A stretch of 64,000 bases of DNA from contig NW_025408670.1 of the NCBI RefSeq assembly GCF_020360975.1, positions 434,001 through 498,000 of the forward strand, given 5' to 3'. The position numbers and the translations under genes are program-made. The notes under the pieces were generated by a model, which saw only the letters and a program-made list of their open reading frames with translations, made no database searches and was not told where the DNA came from. Shown here piece after piece: positions 14,294 to 27,623 of this stretch (position 1 is the stretch's first letter; every line of letters starts with the position of its first letter). Source of the stretch: Hirsutella rhossiliensis (Eukaryota > Ascomycota > Sordariomycetes > Hypocreales > Ophiocordycipitaceae).

Positions 14294-14527
14294 TTAAGTT
14301 TACTTTATAGTAGTTTATAATAGGTTTACTAGGAGTAAGTAGCTTTATTTAATTACTCCTTTTAGCGGTAAAGGTTTTTCTCTTAAGGTTATATACGTTT
14401 AATTTAATAAGTCGAAAATATATTAAAATTTATCTTATAGGCGCGTTTATTTTCGCTATAGTAGGTCTCCCTCTTTATAATAAAGAATAAACGTCCTTAT
14501 TTATAAAGTAAAAAATCTTATTTTTAA
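14294..14527 (-). repeat. Right terminal inverted repeat
   Basis: Inverted copy of 10429-10661. Confidence 0.85.
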
Positions 14528-16776
14528 TAAGGTAGGTAGTAAGAATATTCGTTTTCTTACTTTATTATTTAATTATATCTTTATTCGTCTTCTTTAAAGT
14601 AATAAAAGGTAGGTTATTATTAAGAAAGTATAGGAAATATTATCTTTATTTACTTTAGGAGCTTTAAGTAAAAATTTTAAAACGATAAGGTAGTAGGTAA
14701 AGCGCTTATAAATATCTTAGCTACTATAGTTATCCTTTAATTAAATAGTTAGACGGTACCTTAGTTACTAGTTAGGTTCTAGCGTACTTCTTATAATAGT
14801 TATAGATTTTTATCTTTACTACCTTTTCCTCCCTAGCTCCTTTTTACCTCTTTCTTTTCTTATTAAATTAGTATCTTTAAGGCTCCTATATAAAGATCCT
14901 TTTTTACTTTACTAAGTTATAGTAGCTAAACCTTAATTATATACCTTAGGCCTTTCTTAAGTATCTATAGTTACTTTTTTTCCTCTTCTTAGCTTTAATC
15001 CTTTTAAGGTTTATTAAGGAGTCGTTATAACTATAGTACTATTTAATCTAAAGCTTCTCTACTTAGTAAGAGTAGTAAATTATCTACTTTATTTATTATT
15101 TCTTCCTTCTTCCTTTTATTAAGAGTAATCTTATCCTAAAGTAATTAGTCGTCCTTAGTAAAGTACTACTAACCTTCTTTATCCTTTTTAAACTTCTTTA
15201 AATACTCTCCTAGGATTATCTTATTAAGTATAATTCTATTTAAAGTCTTAATCTTATACGCCCTAGACTACTCTAAGCGTAATACTACTTAAAAGGGACC
15301 GTTCTACCTTATTTAATACTTAGCTTACCTCCTTAAATTATTTAATTATCTTATATTAAATAGTAAGATAAGGTCTCTAGGTTATAGGCTTTCTTTCCTT
15401 ATTATATACTTATTAGCTTTATCCGTCCTCTTTATTAATCGATTTTAATATTTTATTACTCTTTTCTTAGCTTCTTTTATATCTTTTTCTTTCCTTTCTA
15501 AAACTTATACTTATACTTTAAATAATTCTTCTCTTATCTTTACTTCGTCTTAATTAATTAGTCGCTAAGTTAGGTATTTTACCTTAAGAGGTAGTACTAG
15601 TTCCTATTTATATAGTAAGTAGAAAGCTAATATTCTATAAGACTCTTTAACTACTATTTAGTTTATAAGGATTACTTAGTTAAGGTATCTAATTTACTTA
15701 CCCTTTTTCTCTACTATTTTTATAAGTACTATTATTAACCTTTAGTACTTTTATTTTACTACTACGTTTACCTTTAAAGTATATACTAAAGTTTAAATAA
15801 CTTTAACGCTTATATCCTCTAAGATATACTTAAAGTCTTTCTTTATTTTAGGCCCTTTATCGATTATAGCGTATAGTATTATACTATACCTATAGATAAT
15901 AAAGAGTATAAATTTAGTTATAGCTCCTATAGTAATTTCTTTAACTAAGGTTACTTCTACGTATATAGTAAGGTTATCTTATACTTTTATAAGGTATAAA
16001 TACTTATAATTAGATAGTATATACTAGCTATTAAAGTAAATCTTACTTATAGGGTAGCTAGGCGCGGTCGCGGTTATAACTTCCTAGGGTCTCTTAGTTA
16101 TAAAGTATTAGTATTTTTTATAAAAAGAGATTATACTATAAATATCGTTTTATAGGCTAGCTTACTAATACCTATTCTTTATAAATATATATATAACTTA
16201 TCGTCCTTTATATCTTATTTATATATAGTACTTTATAATAATCTTTTTCCGTTCTTTTAAGTTATTTATAACTAGTATAGGTCCCTTTTCTTTCTTTCTA
16301 AGGAGTCGCTAAAGCTTTTAATCTTTAACATAGAAATTTAAACTCTTTATATATAGCTTCTTATAGTCTTATTTAAAAAGGCCCTCTAGCTATTTTAACG
16401 TTTAAAGGAAGTCTATAATTATCCTTAATTCCTTTAAGTAGTCCCTTTATAGCTTAGTCCTTTATACTACGTTTAAGTAAAAGTCTATAAATTCTTTAAT
16501 ATCGCTTTTTATTTCCCTATTTAATATATTAGAAGGTCCTTTAAGCTTTCTTAAAAGTCTATTAGCTATACTATTCTTCTTACCTTTAACGTATTATATA
16601 GTAATATTAAAGAGGAAAATATAGCTTATTTAATAAGTTACTATAGCTTTAAGGATATCTTTAAGGGTACCTTTTAGTTAATCGACTAAGACCTATATAT
16701 TAGTTTCTAAGATAAAATATATACTATATAAGTATATTCTTAGTCTCTTAAGTATACTTAATATAGCCCTATACTT
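14528..16776 (-). mobile_element. Gypsy G3, segment 3 (RNase H end, integrase, pol end)
   Basis: This minus-strand remnant continues the RNase H frame broken at 27881 by the G4 insertion. From 16776 leftwards it reads FILETN and DQLKGTL, then VKGKKNSIANRLLRKLK. These are the C-terminal RNase H motifs (normally LETD, and GxxNxxADALSR). Integrase follows at about 16100-15450 and a pol C-terminal region at about 15450-14900. The left end abuts the inverted-repeat element at 14527 and no 3' LTR is visible, so this end is probably truncated. About 14528-14850 shows nothing I can assign. Confidence 0.8.
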
Positions 16777-17033
16777 TATAAGGGAATACGTATTACGGTA
16801 TAATTAGTTAGGTAGTAGAAATAGCTAAAAGTACTACGCTATATATATTATATTTTCCTCGTCGTAAAACTAAAGCTTATAAGAAGAGGGATTTTTCCTC
16901 TTTTATTAAAATAGCGAGTAGTCTATAATATATAAGTAAGGTAAGTATAATTCCTTACTAATACCTTACTAATATATTAGTACTACGTACCTAAGTACTT
17001 TAATAGCCTATACCTCTTAATAGCGCTCTTATA
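16777..17033 (-). repeat. G4 3' LTR (257 bp)
   Basis: Same length as and near-identical to 27624-27880. A third copy is the solo LTR at 50824-51081. On the plus strand it begins TATAAGGGAATACGTATTA and ends TAGCGCTCTTATA. Confidence 0.92.
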
Positions 17034-17394
17034 ATTATCTCCCCTCCTATATAGATATCTTAGCTATATCTTAAATATATATTACTTTTACTATACTATA
17101 TATATTTAGTTAAAAAGAAAGGTAGTATTAGTTATATATTATATATATACGCTTATATAAGTATACGTTAGTCTACGCTCTATAATAGTAATAGTTATTA
17201 TACTAGCGGTTACTACTAAGTAACTATTATAGTATCGCCTATATATCGGCTATATAACTATAATATAAAGAGCGTATATATATATCTCTTACCTTTTCTA
17301 TTTTCTTTTCTTCTTTAACTCTTCCGCTTATAATTACTATAGAGTTTTACGCTTTTATTTATTAATCCCTTATACCTTTTTATATTATTATTAT

Positions 17395-19050
17395 TATTAA
17401 GATTACGCTAGGGACCTAGCTAGAGGTATCTAGAACTTTAATATTAAATAGGAGGGAAAAACTAAAGTGCACCTTTTTATATTACTTTTTATCGATAATT
17501 TATTAATAATAATACCTTTTATATTAAAGAAGATAAAGAACTATAACGCTAATTTCCTACGCTATATATAGGAGTAGGTAGCGGCGGGTTTACCCTTAAA
17601 GTATAAGCGATCGGCCTAAAAGTCTTATAGTAACGCTAGTTCCCCTTTAGCGAAGAAAGCTAAGAAAGGTATAAGGGAATCTTAGTTTTAGGAGACTTTT
17701 AGTCTAGGACCTAACGTTAGTAAGGGTTATACCCTTATTACCCCGCTAAATACCCTAACTTTAACTATTGATAAGCTTACTTTTATAAGCTAGGAAACTT
17801 ATAAGTTTATTACCCTTATTAGCGATACTAATACTAGTAAGGAGATCGTACTTAGGCGCTCCTAGGTAAGTACTAATAACCTAGCTACTTTATCTTAATA
17901 GGGCGGCTCTAGCTAATAAGAGATTATTACCTAACCTACTCCTTAGAATAAGTAGGCTAATATTAACGACGAGGCCTAGCTAAACGAGGGCTAAGATAAT
18001 AATAATAGTAATAATAAAGACAGCCGCGATCTAACTCCTTTTATTAACGAACCTAAGAATAGCGGCGCTAAAGATAAGGGTACCTAAGCGGCGGTATAAG
18101 GCGGTCGCGCTCTTATAAAGAAGCGTACTTAATCTAAGGCTAAAGCCCGCTTAGTTAAGGCCTAAGGGGTTATCCCTTATAAGCTCTAGTATATATATTA
18201 TTTTAGGATAGTCGTTAAGGAGTATTAATATAACTAAGCCTAAGCTTATTAAGGTGCTCTTAATTAGCTATATTTTCTTAGGGGTTTCCTCGACGCGCTA
18301 TAAGTAGTACTATAAATATACCGCGACCTATAATTAAGTAAGTTTCCCCTTAACTTTAAATATTATAATTAATAAGCTAATCCTTCTTAAAGCCGCTACT
18401 CTTATATTTAATAACTAAGCTAATATAGTCGCTATTATTAAGCACCTATATAAGCTTAATAAGCTAAAGACTAGTAATAAGGATACTAAGGACGATAGCT
18501 TAGATATAGGTATACTTATTTTCGAGGAAGCTAATTAGCGCCGTCTCGCTATTATAGTATAGTATTTAGCCGAGGCTTTTAACGCTACTAAGACAGCCTA
18601 TTATAAGTCCTTTAAGACTATAGGTATATAAAAGTCTACTATTATAAGTTTTATCCGACCCTTTTATTAATAACCGCCTAATAATATACTAGGTTAAGCG
18701 TGCTAACTATTATACGCTAATTAATAAGCGCTATAAGCGTATTATTTACCTTAACCCCGCGCCCTTATTTAATATCGCTTATATAAGCCTAGAGTACTAG
18801 GCCTAGGAATCCTAGTTAAAACTTTACTTTATCGACGGCGATATAAGCTATACTTTATAGTAATATACCTTACTATTTACTAAGGCCGAGGTAAGTACTA
18901 TATTAATAAAGATAGGTCTTAATATAAAGGATAAGAAAAGAGCGGAGGATAAGGTAGTTTTAGTATTTCTAAAGGTATTTAATATAGTAAAGGGGGCGCC
19001 TTAGTTAGTTCCCGCTATACTAGTAAAAAAGAGGGGTAGTTAGAAGTAAT
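17395..19050 (+). pseudogene. Antisense frame between pol and 3' LTR of G4, product unknown
   Basis: This is a long protein-like frame on the plus strand, opposite to G4 gag-pol. Frame 1 runs about 17395-18340 with only TAA/TAG breaks. It contains HLFILLFIDN and a basic stretch (SPLAKKAKKGIRES), then a Gln/Asn/Ser-rich acidic region (about 17880-18060) and another basic stretch (ALIKKRTQSKAKARLVKAQ). The frame changes near 18340-18360 and again near 18650-18665, through indels or small introns, since a GTAAGT lies at 18338. It continues to about 19050, ending in a Lys/Arg-rich tail. I recognise no family. It could be an accessory element gene, a captured host gene or a nested foreign insert. 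Confidence 0.55.
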
Positions 19051-19383
19051 AAATAGGTCTTATCTTTCTTTTATTTAGTTATAACTATCCTTCTCTCCTT
19101 TATTATTAAGGTCTTAATAAAGTTATAGTTTAGTTTTATTTTCCTTAATAATATTTAATAGGTAATATAAATAGTTTTCCCTTATTCTCTTATTTTACTA
19201 TTTTATATATAGTTATAGGATATTTAAGCGTACTAATATATTAATAAGTCGGTAGCGTTTTAATAGGGATTTGTTATTAATTTAATAGCGTCTCCTTACG
19301 CTAATAAGTTTCCCTACCTTACTTAGTCTTATACCTCTTTTTCTTAGTTAAGCGAGTAGTATATTCTTTAATAAGGTCTTAGC

Positions 19384-19463
19384 ACCCTCGTAGTATAGTA
19401 GTTATATTCCTAGGAAGTCTACTAGCTATAACGCTAGAGTTAGTTCGAATCCGGCTAGGGGCA
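19384..19463 (+). other. tRNA-like sequence with A-box and B-box (degraded)
   Basis: The stretch has an A-box-like TAGTATAGTAGTTA, a B-box AGTTCGAATCC and a 3' end that could pair imperfectly with the 5' end (ACCCTCG against TAGGGGC). A TTTTT run follows a few bases downstream, like a Pol III terminator. At 80 nt it is slightly long for a class I tRNA, and the anticodon arm cannot be drawn cleanly, so the anticodon is not called. It may be a RIP-damaged tRNA gene, a tRNA-derived SINE head, or chance. Confidence 0.3.
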
Positions 19464-19479
19464 CGATTAATTTTTAGTC

Positions 19480-20040
19480 GGACTAGTAGACTACGCTAAC
19501 TTACTTATTAATTAGCTAATCAGCGCTTCTAGAAGCGCTTATAAATATACTAGTAGTCTAGCCCCGCTATAAGTAGGCCGGCCCGGACCTCGCTTACCCG
19601 GACCTAGCGACGAATTCGTTAGGACCTCCCCCTAACCCCGGTCCGGGCCCCCTAACCGGGAAAATAAAAACCCGGGCCGATACTAGTAACTCGATAAGTA
19701 TAGCGCGAAGCCGGTGCGATAACCCGACTACCGGCCCGGCTAAAGGCCGGCATTAATAAAAATTAGCCCGCTAAGCCTTACGGCGGAAAAAAATAAGGCA
19801 GAGCCTAAGAAGATATTATTATAGGATAAGGTCGGGGATAATTATATAATTAACTATTAACTAAAAACGCTCGTACTACTAATTAACGCTATATACCCCG
19901 CGTATGTAAAGGAGTTACTTTCTAAGGTTACTTTATAGCGGGGCTAACGCGATTCCGACTAACTAAAACGATACCTACGATAGCCGGCGTAAGATTCCTA
20001 TATATTGTAACTACGACCTAGTATAAGGGCGGACTAGCTA
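19480..20040. other. GC-rich island of unknown origin inside G4
   Basis: This stretch is markedly richer in CCGG, GGCC and CCCGGG than its surroundings and holds an 18-bp perfect palindrome, AGCGCTTCTAGAAGCGCT, at about 19522-19539. I see no convincing coding frame. It lies between the end of G4 pol and the antisense frame, right after the tRNA-like sequence, so it may be part of the same nested insert. Confidence 0.4.
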
Positions 20041-21919
20041 TAAAAAGAGGGGAGGGTTTTCCTCTAAGCACTTTAGTTTTTCCCTCCTATTTAACGCCGA
20101 AGTTCTAGATACCTCTAAATAGGTTACTAGTATAATCTTAATTAATTAATAAGGTCTTAGCTATTTACTATATCTTTAGTATTAACCTATTAGTTATACT
20201 TAGCTAGCTATCCTTTTTATTTAATAAGGAAAAAGGTATCGCCCTTAAATCTCTTTTAGTCTTTAATCTCTTAGACTTCCTATTTACCTTTATTATCCTT
20301 TAAGTCTAGTATTAATAGGGTTTCGCTATCTTTATAAGTGCCTTTTCGCTCCTTTTATAGCTTTAAAAGACTAATATAGAAAACGTTATAAAGGTATAAG
20401 TACTTCTTAGGGAGTATAAAATAATATACTTACTTTCTAATAGCTTATAAGACCTAAAACGGTTTAATATACTTAGGTAAGAGTTTTCTTTTTTTATCCT
20501 TAAAGTATAAGTTCTTTATTAATACTACTATAAGGTCTTTTACTTTTAGTATAAGCGGTTAGTACCTTAAATTATAGTATTTTACTTACGATTTCTTAAG
20601 GTATATTAGTAAAAGCGGAATTTTAGGAAATTAAGGAATTACGTAAGACGACGTAATAGAGGGGAAGAAGGAGTATAAGGTAGGATTTTCAATAGAATTT
20701 ATTAGTAATATATTAGTATATAGAAGAGGTATTAAAGTTAATGATTTTTTCTCTATCTACTAGTAGACATACTATCTTATATAGATAATTATAGCTAAAC
20801 GGAAGAACCTTTCGGGACTAGATTTAGGGTGCTATATAGCCCTAAGACTAAGGAATTTAGTAATACCTTAAGTATATTAAGAAGTGTCTTAGTTCTACTA
20901 ATATTCGTGTTTAAAGGAGGTTAGTCGTACCGGTGTTCTTAAGAGGTCTTAGCTAGTATTCTAAGCTAGCTCTATTTCGTCGATTCCCGATTATATAATA
21001 ACCGGCAACCCGTTTAATCTATAATAATATATAAAATAACGAGCGATTCTTACTTTATAATATAGGATTTTATTTATAATTAATATACTACTTATTAGCT
21101 TATATAATCGGGAGAGTATATTATAGCTACTTTATTTATAGTAGGAACACCGTTCCTTATACGATTTAATAGCCTTTCCCTAGTATTCCTTAAGCCTCTT
21201 TTATAGCTTTTATAGCTTAGTAACTTTAACTCTTACTTTAGGTACCCCCCTTTAAATAATATTATCCTTAGTATTAATATAGAAGTTTAGTTAGTAACTT
21301 ATTAACGCTTTATTAAGTAATAACTTAGTTATTATATTCTTTATATTATTATATATAAATTAAGTAATATATAAGAGTAACGCTTAGTTAGTTTATTCTA
21401 AGTTAGTAAAGTATCTTAAGTAGTACTATATAGCTTAGTTTATTTATTTTATTTACTTATTAGTTTATAAGTAAAATACTATTAGTAGCCTATGTTTTAC
21501 TTATAAAATAAAATAAAGATCTAACTAAACCTTACTTATAAATAAGGACCCTTTATTTAAGATAATGCCTTTTAAAGGTCTATATACTAATTTAACTTAG
21601 TAATAGAATAATTCTACTAGCTCTAAAGCTATTATTATCTTAGAGATAGGAAAGAAGAGGTAATACTTAGTATATCGGTCTATAATTACTAGGATTATAT
21701 TAGCGTCTTATTTATTATACTATACTTTAAGTAGACCTATAATAAAGTCTATTAATAATTCTTCCTATAGTTATATAAGATATAGTAATAATTATATAGT
21801 ACTATAAGGGCGATACCTCTTAGATACTATACTTTAATATACTAAGTATAACTAAACGTATTTATTTACGGTTTTTATTATTCTATCTTAGTAAAAGTTC
21901 CTTACTAGTAGTTCGCTAG

Positions 21920-22096
21920 TATAAGGGCTTTTGCCTTATATAGGCCTAGACTAGGGTCTAGGCTAAGTCTATATATAAGCGGCTTCCGCGCCTATATAAG
22001 CTAGGCCCATACTTCTCTTCCTTTTCCCCCTCGTAGATTATTAACCTTCTTTTAATAGACCGTACCTAAGCCTATGCCTTTACCTACTCTATAATA
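21920..22096 (+). repeat. Gag-only element 5' LTR (177 bp)
   Basis: Same length as 23616-23792. Begins TATAAGGGCTTTTGCC and ends ACCTACTCTATAATA. Confidence 0.93.
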
Positions 22097-22284
22097 GTAT
22101 AATCTACCCTTTATTTTACCCTCTCTATATCCCTATATATAGAATAGCTATTTTTAGCTGCTTTTAAAGCTAACGTTTAATTACCTAGTCTAGTTAAACC
22201 GCCTACGCCGGTATATACGCACGCGAAATATCTATACTCCTATAGTCGTAAAATTAAGGCGAACGTAATACTTAGTTCGCCCGG

Positions 22285-23330
22285 GCAATTAAGAGCCTCT
22301 TATAATAGTAGGGCTCCGCACGACTAAGAGCGGTACTACCGTACCTTAGTAAGTTTAACGGCTCCTCCGTAGAGCTCGAGCTATAGCTACTTTATATAAA
22401 AGTAAAGCTCTATACTAATAGCGCCGTAATAAGGGATATCCGCGCTTAATTTAACTATCTTTATACGAGCCTATCCCTACGCCTATAAAGGTATCTCTTA
22501 CCGTTTACGCGTATTAGTATAAATAAACTAGCCGACCTCCTCGTAAAGCTCTATACTAATTACGGCGAACCTAATATAGCTAAGTCGGTAGGCTAGGAGC
22601 TTATAACGCTCTATTAAAAGTAGAGTAAAGCTATTCCGGCCTACCTTATATAGTTTAAAGAGGTGCTTTATTAAGTAGACGTATATAGCTAGCCCGACGC
22701 GGTAAAGTATAATTACCTTATTACGAGCTTAAATTTAGATTAGCGTACCTATTTAAGCGAAAGGTCTATACTATTAAATACGTATACCGATCTCGTCTAC
22801 CTTTTTCGCGAGCTTAATAGTAATAAGTTTCTTTTTTCGTCTTCTTCTATAGTATAAGAAGAGGATAACGCTAGTAATACTATAGATATCTCTATCTCCG
22901 CTTTAAAGACCGAGGATAGAAAGAGGTAGCGATAGGAGGGTCGCTATATAGGCTATAGTAGTAAATCCTATTAGTTTTTAAAGTGCCCGCGCCGGGAGGC
23001 GCGGGTAAACGTACTCTAAGTAATAGAGGGGCGCACGCGCTAGGATAGAAAGGAGGTTAGGTTCGACGATAGCGACTCTAGTAATAAGTAATCTTAGTAA
23101 TACCTCTACGGGCTTTATTAGCGTCCCCTCGCGTACGGCAGTAGCTACTATATAAATAGGACGTATACCTATAGCGACCGAAAGGGCGGCTAAGATATAG
23201 GAAGGCCGCTAATATAATATAACTATAGCGAAAGGGAGTGCCTATATAGCCCTATATAAGAGGGAGCGGAGCCTTATATACTAGAGTACCGTCCCCTATA
23301 TTATAGTACTAGGAGCTACTACTATACGCC
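22285..23330 (+). pseudogene. Gag-like gene of the gag-only element
   Basis: Read through TAA/TAG, the frame gives a retrotransposon Gag capsid-like region (about 22370-22820: FNYLYTSLSLRLQRYLLPF; QELITLYQKQSKAIPAYLIQF; YLSERSILLNTYTDLV). An acidic/basic linker and a CCHC zinc knuckle at about 22939-22995 follow (pattern GRYIGYSSKSYQFLKCPRR, with Cys and His positions mutated to Tyr). The tail is rich in Arg, Tyr and Ser. Gag packages the RNA. The knuckle resembles that of G5. It is broken by RIP stops throughout. Confidence 0.75.
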
Positions 23331-23615
23331 GATATAAGGGGGGCGGGATACTATAAGCTTACTAAAGCTAGCTACGCGCTGTTTTACGTGCCTCTACTCC
23401 TTAGCTAGAAGTACTAAAGCCCGACTCTTAGGGCGCGGCCCCTACTAATAATATAGTCTATCTAAGAAGCTCGCTTAGGAGGGTATTATACGTTATTTAT
23501 TAATGTTTTTTCTGCGACTAGGTATACGTAGTCTATATAAGGGTTCTATCCCCTTAGGCGCGGTATTAAGTATTATTTAAAGGCGCGCTTCTTTAAAAGC
23601 TAGGTAGGGGTATAA

Positions 23616-23792
23616 TATAAAGGCTTTTGCCCTATATAGGCCTAGACTAGGGTCTAGGCTAAGTCTATATATAAGCGGCCTCCGCGCCTATATAGGCTAG
23701 GCCTATACTTCTCTTCCTTTTCCCTTTTATAGATTATTAACTTTCTTTTAATAGACCGTACTTAAGCCTACGCCTTTACTTACTCTATAATA
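23616..23792 (+). repeat. Gag-only element 3' LTR (177 bp)
   Basis: Copy of 21920-22096, preceded by a purine-rich AGGTAGGGG. Confidence 0.93.
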
Positions 23793-26700
23793 GCTAGTAT
23801 ATTAAGAGCTAAAGTATCTTATTAATAAATTATTATAAAAGAGCTATATTAGCTCTTACTATAAGGCTACCTTTAAAGGTATTATAATATAACCCTTCTA
23901 TAGTAGTAGTCTATCTAAGCGTACTAACTAGAAACCCTTCCCTTTTAAGAAGTCTTTAGTCTCTTTTAGCCTATTAATTACTATATTAACTAACTAAGTA
24001 TGTTTTAATAACTCTAGTAATAGTTCTAGAACTTTTACTATATAAACCTTTATATAGTAGGCCGCTTCTTTAGCGGTCTTCCTTAAGAGTAACTATTTAT
24101 AACTAGCTTTCTTTTTAGCTTAGTCGGCTAATTATTTAGGTCTCGCGCCTAAATTATTATAGTTTTACTATAGATAAGCTTATATATTTTCCTTATATAA
24201 AGGCACTTTACTACGCTTATATTAACTTAAGGTTAAGTATTTCTCTACCTATAAAAACGCCTTATTATTTCTCTATATAAATATAGTATTAATAATAGCT
24301 AGCTTTACTTATAGCTTTAGTAATAGTTTTATAAATAAGGGCTTCTTACCCTTATATCTAGGTATAATAAAATAGCGCGTTCGCTAGGTTTAATTTACTT
24401 ATATAATACTTAATTATAAAGTTAAATAGTACTAAATATATATACTATCTTACTTACCTCTTATTTAAGGGGGTCTAGTATATAAACGTTTAAAGGTTAT
24501 AGTAGTTTAATAATACCTTTACTTTATATACTACCCCTTTAATATAATATCGCTAGTATTTAAATAACTTAATAATAGTAAATAGTTCTTAGTTTAAAAT
24601 ACTATAATTAAGTTTAGCTTTAGTAAACTTCTTTAACTAAAATATAATTAGATAGTAATACCCTTTATTATTAAATTAAGAGATAATTCTTATTATTACG
24701 AATTACGATATATCTATTTTAATATAAATATATCTTTCTAGATTATAATATTAAAGGAGTAGGGCTCCTTAAAAAGTATCCTTAATAGCTTAAAACGCTA
24801 CCTATTTAGTAAGGTTTAGCTTTATACTCCCTAGCTTCTTCCTATTCTTACTCCCCTTTAGTAATATAGTTAGGGGCGCTATAACTTTAAAGTACTTATA
24901 TATAAATCGTTAGTAAAAATTATAGAACCTAAGGAAAACCTAAATATTATAGTAGGTTATAGGTTTAGGCTATTAAGCTATTACCTTTACCTATTAAGGG
25001 TTTATTAATACCTTATTAATAGATAAAATAAACCTAAGGAACTTAACTAACTATTAATAGAAAGTATACTTTAATAGTTTTATATAAAGCTCTATAGCCC
25101 TTAGCCTTTCTATTACTTATCCTAAGTATTTAGTATATTCTTCTCTTATCTTAAAGTATATAAGGATATCGTTAAGGTAGACTATATTAATTATATTTAT
25201 AAGCCCTTTAAGCGCTTAATAGATATAGCTCTAAAATATAGCTCGTACGTTAGTAAGTCTAAAAGGCATTACTAGGTATTCGAAATATCTATAATATATT
25301 TAGAAAGCAGTCTTTTATTTATCTCCTTCTTAAATTCGAATATATTAATATATATTCTATATATTAATATTAGAAAAGTACTTAGCTCCTTAGTAGCAGT
25401 TAATAATCTCTAAAATAAAGGGTAAACGGTACCGATTCTTTTATATAACCTAGTTAAGTCCTTAGTAGTTTATATATAGCTATAAGGTATTATCCTTTTT
25501 TAAAATAAAAAGGATAAGTACCTTAGCTAGGCTCTTTAACTCCTAGATTATTTTCCTTCTTATTACGTCTTAGATCTAGTTACGTAATACTTAGAGTTCC
25601 CTTTATAATAAAGGGTAAATCGGTCTATAAAGGGGTTTTATATTAAGGATTAAATTAATTAAGTAATTTATTCCCTTTCTAGCTAATAGTAAGTTAGATT
25701 TATTAGCTAAGAAAGTATCTTTAAACCGGTAAAGAGTTAGTAGGATTTTTACTTATTCTTCTTATAGAATCCCTTTATCTTTATCTTTATTTAATAGCGG
25801 GATTAGCTTAGGATTAAGCGCTATTATATATACCCTTACTTTATTCTTATATTCTTAAAGGAATCTATAGGGGTTCTATAAGGTTTCGCTACCTAGTTAA
25901 TACTTAAACTACTACTATTATTTCTATAAGATAATATAAATATATTTATCCTTTAAGGTAGTAACTAATAAAAGGATTAGTACTTAATCGTTTAGCGTTA
26001 ACTTATCGGTACTAATATAAAAATAAGTAATTATCTTTTTAGTACCGCTTATATTTATTATTTAAAGCGGCACTAACTATACTTTATACTCCCTTACCTT
26101 ATTATTATTAAGCCTTAATAACTTAGGGTATAATAGCGCTACTTATAATAATCCCTACTATTAAGTAAAGTATATATTTATAAGGTTAATAGTACTATAA
26201 GTATTTAAGTATATAGGGACTTTAATAAGGTTTCGCCTTAATATCGTTATAAGATTTTTAAGTAACTATCTTATAGGTATTAAGTTTACTAAAAGAGAGG
26301 CGTTTACCTTAATATCTTACCTTTTCCTTATTTTATAGTATTAAGTCTAAGAGTCTTTACTAGGGTTTCTACTTTTAGAGAATTAGTATATTCTATAAAT
26401 AGGTATCCTAGCTTATTATATTAGAAATATATAATTCTTAATTAAGTAAAAGATCCTCTTTCTTAATAACGTCCTTTAGTTTAGCCCTTAATAAGTATAT
26501 TACTAGCTTACTAGTTATTAGTCGAATTAGTAGTATTTTCTTAACGATTTAGCTTAGCTTATCGGCCTCTTTAATTCCTTCCCCTATATATACTACCTTA
26601 GGGTATAGTACTATTTTTATTCTTAGTTCCTTTAAGGGTAGAAGTAGTATTAGTAATTCGCCTCTTATTAGTAGTAGTATCTTAATATTATTAAGTAACT

Positions 26701-27623
26701 TATATAAGCTCTTCCTATTAGTAGGTATAAATAAGTATTAAGTAGAAGTTAATTTAGTTTTAAAGTTATAGCTCTAACTTAGTAAAAAACGTAAGAGTAC
26801 GCGCCTTTTTTAATAGGCGTTTAAAATACCTCTCTAAGAAGTTAAGGTATAAGCTAAACTTTAAGAGGGACTAGCCTTCTCCTTAGCGAGCCTCCTTTAA
26901 TTATATCGCTAATAGTATCTCCTTATTTATAGTATCTATAATTAAGATAAGTATTTATTCTTTAAAGTATACTTAATCTATACTATATTTAATTTAGTCG
27001 ATCGGCGTTTATTTTTTAAGGTATTAGCGCTATCTTACTTTATAGTCGCTATATATATAATCTACTGCGTAAAGGATCTTTATTTTATCGCAATGAAAAC
27101 GTTTAAGCGCTGCCTTAAAAGCATCCTTTAAATCGTAAGTTTAGTTTAAACGTTTCTATATATTAGTAGGTTAAGATAATTAAGCGATATTTTTAATCTT
27201 AACCTTGCCCGCGTAACTACCGTTTAATTTAAGGGAGTAAGACTATCGACGCTTTCTTAAATAAATAGCAATAATACTAGCGCGTTTAGTAATTTCCTCC
27301 TTTAATTATATAACGCGATCTTATAGGTATTTCGTCTCCTCTAGCTCTTTAACCTACGCTTATAGAGCTATAAGCTTTTCCTTATAAAATAGTTATCTTA
27401 CGCCTATAGGTAGCGATATCTTTAATATAGTTATAACGCTATTTATAGTAGGGGTCTATTTTAAAGATATATCTTCCTATTCTTTATCTCCTAAGTAGAT
27501 ACTTAATATATATAATAAAGAGGCCTTAACTAGTTAACTACTACGTCGCGCTATAGGAGCGTTATATAGTCTTCTTTAAGTAGCTATCTTTATTAAGTAA
27601 CTAAAAAGGGAAGCTTTAGAAAT

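Larger units (their letters stand above)
10429..14527. mobile_element. Unclassified 4.1-kb element with ~233-bp terminal inverted repeats
   Basis: The first 233 bases (10429-10661) are the reverse complement of the last 234 (14294-14527). Both ends read TTAARAATARGATTTTTTAC inwards. Between them lie long RIP-damaged frames whose family I do not recognise: one about 10700-11800 (strand uncertain) and one about 12120-14280 that reads best on the plus strand as a hydrophilic, Lys/Tyr-rich protein. No LTR or reverse transcriptase motif is visible, so a cut-and-paste or other DNA transposon is the likeliest class. It could instead be two inverted fragments flanking other sequence. No clear target duplication is visible. 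Confidence 0.6.
21920..23792 (+). mobile_element. Gag-only (TR-GAG-like) non-autonomous LTR retrotransposon
   Basis: A 1873-bp element with two 177-bp LTRs (21920-22096, 23616-23792) and a perfect 5-bp target duplication GCTAG (21915-21919 and 23793-23797), inserted in the integrase of G4. The 1519-bp interior encodes only a Gag-like protein with a zinc knuckle. There is no protease, reverse transcriptase or integrase. It must have been moved by another element's enzymes. Its LTR 3' end (ACCTACTCTATAATA) matches that of G5. Confidence 0.88.
20090..27600 (-). pseudogene. RIP-degraded gag-pol of G4 (split by gag-only element)
   Basis: Reading leftwards from about 27600: a Gag-like region, protease region (about 26900-25900), reverse transcriptase (about 25700-24900, including YIVYLNDILIYF around the YxDD site) and RNase H (about 24800-24300). 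Integrase follows on both sides of the 21920-23792 insertion (DRYTKYYLFPIS at about 21690). Last come a pol C-terminal SH3-like/chromodomain region at about 20560-20100 (RYQPLILKVKDLIVV; KYIKPFQVLQAI; VFYISLLK). All frames carry many TAA/TAG. The stretch at about 20630-21010 is less RIPped and may be a separate small insert. Confidence 0.8.
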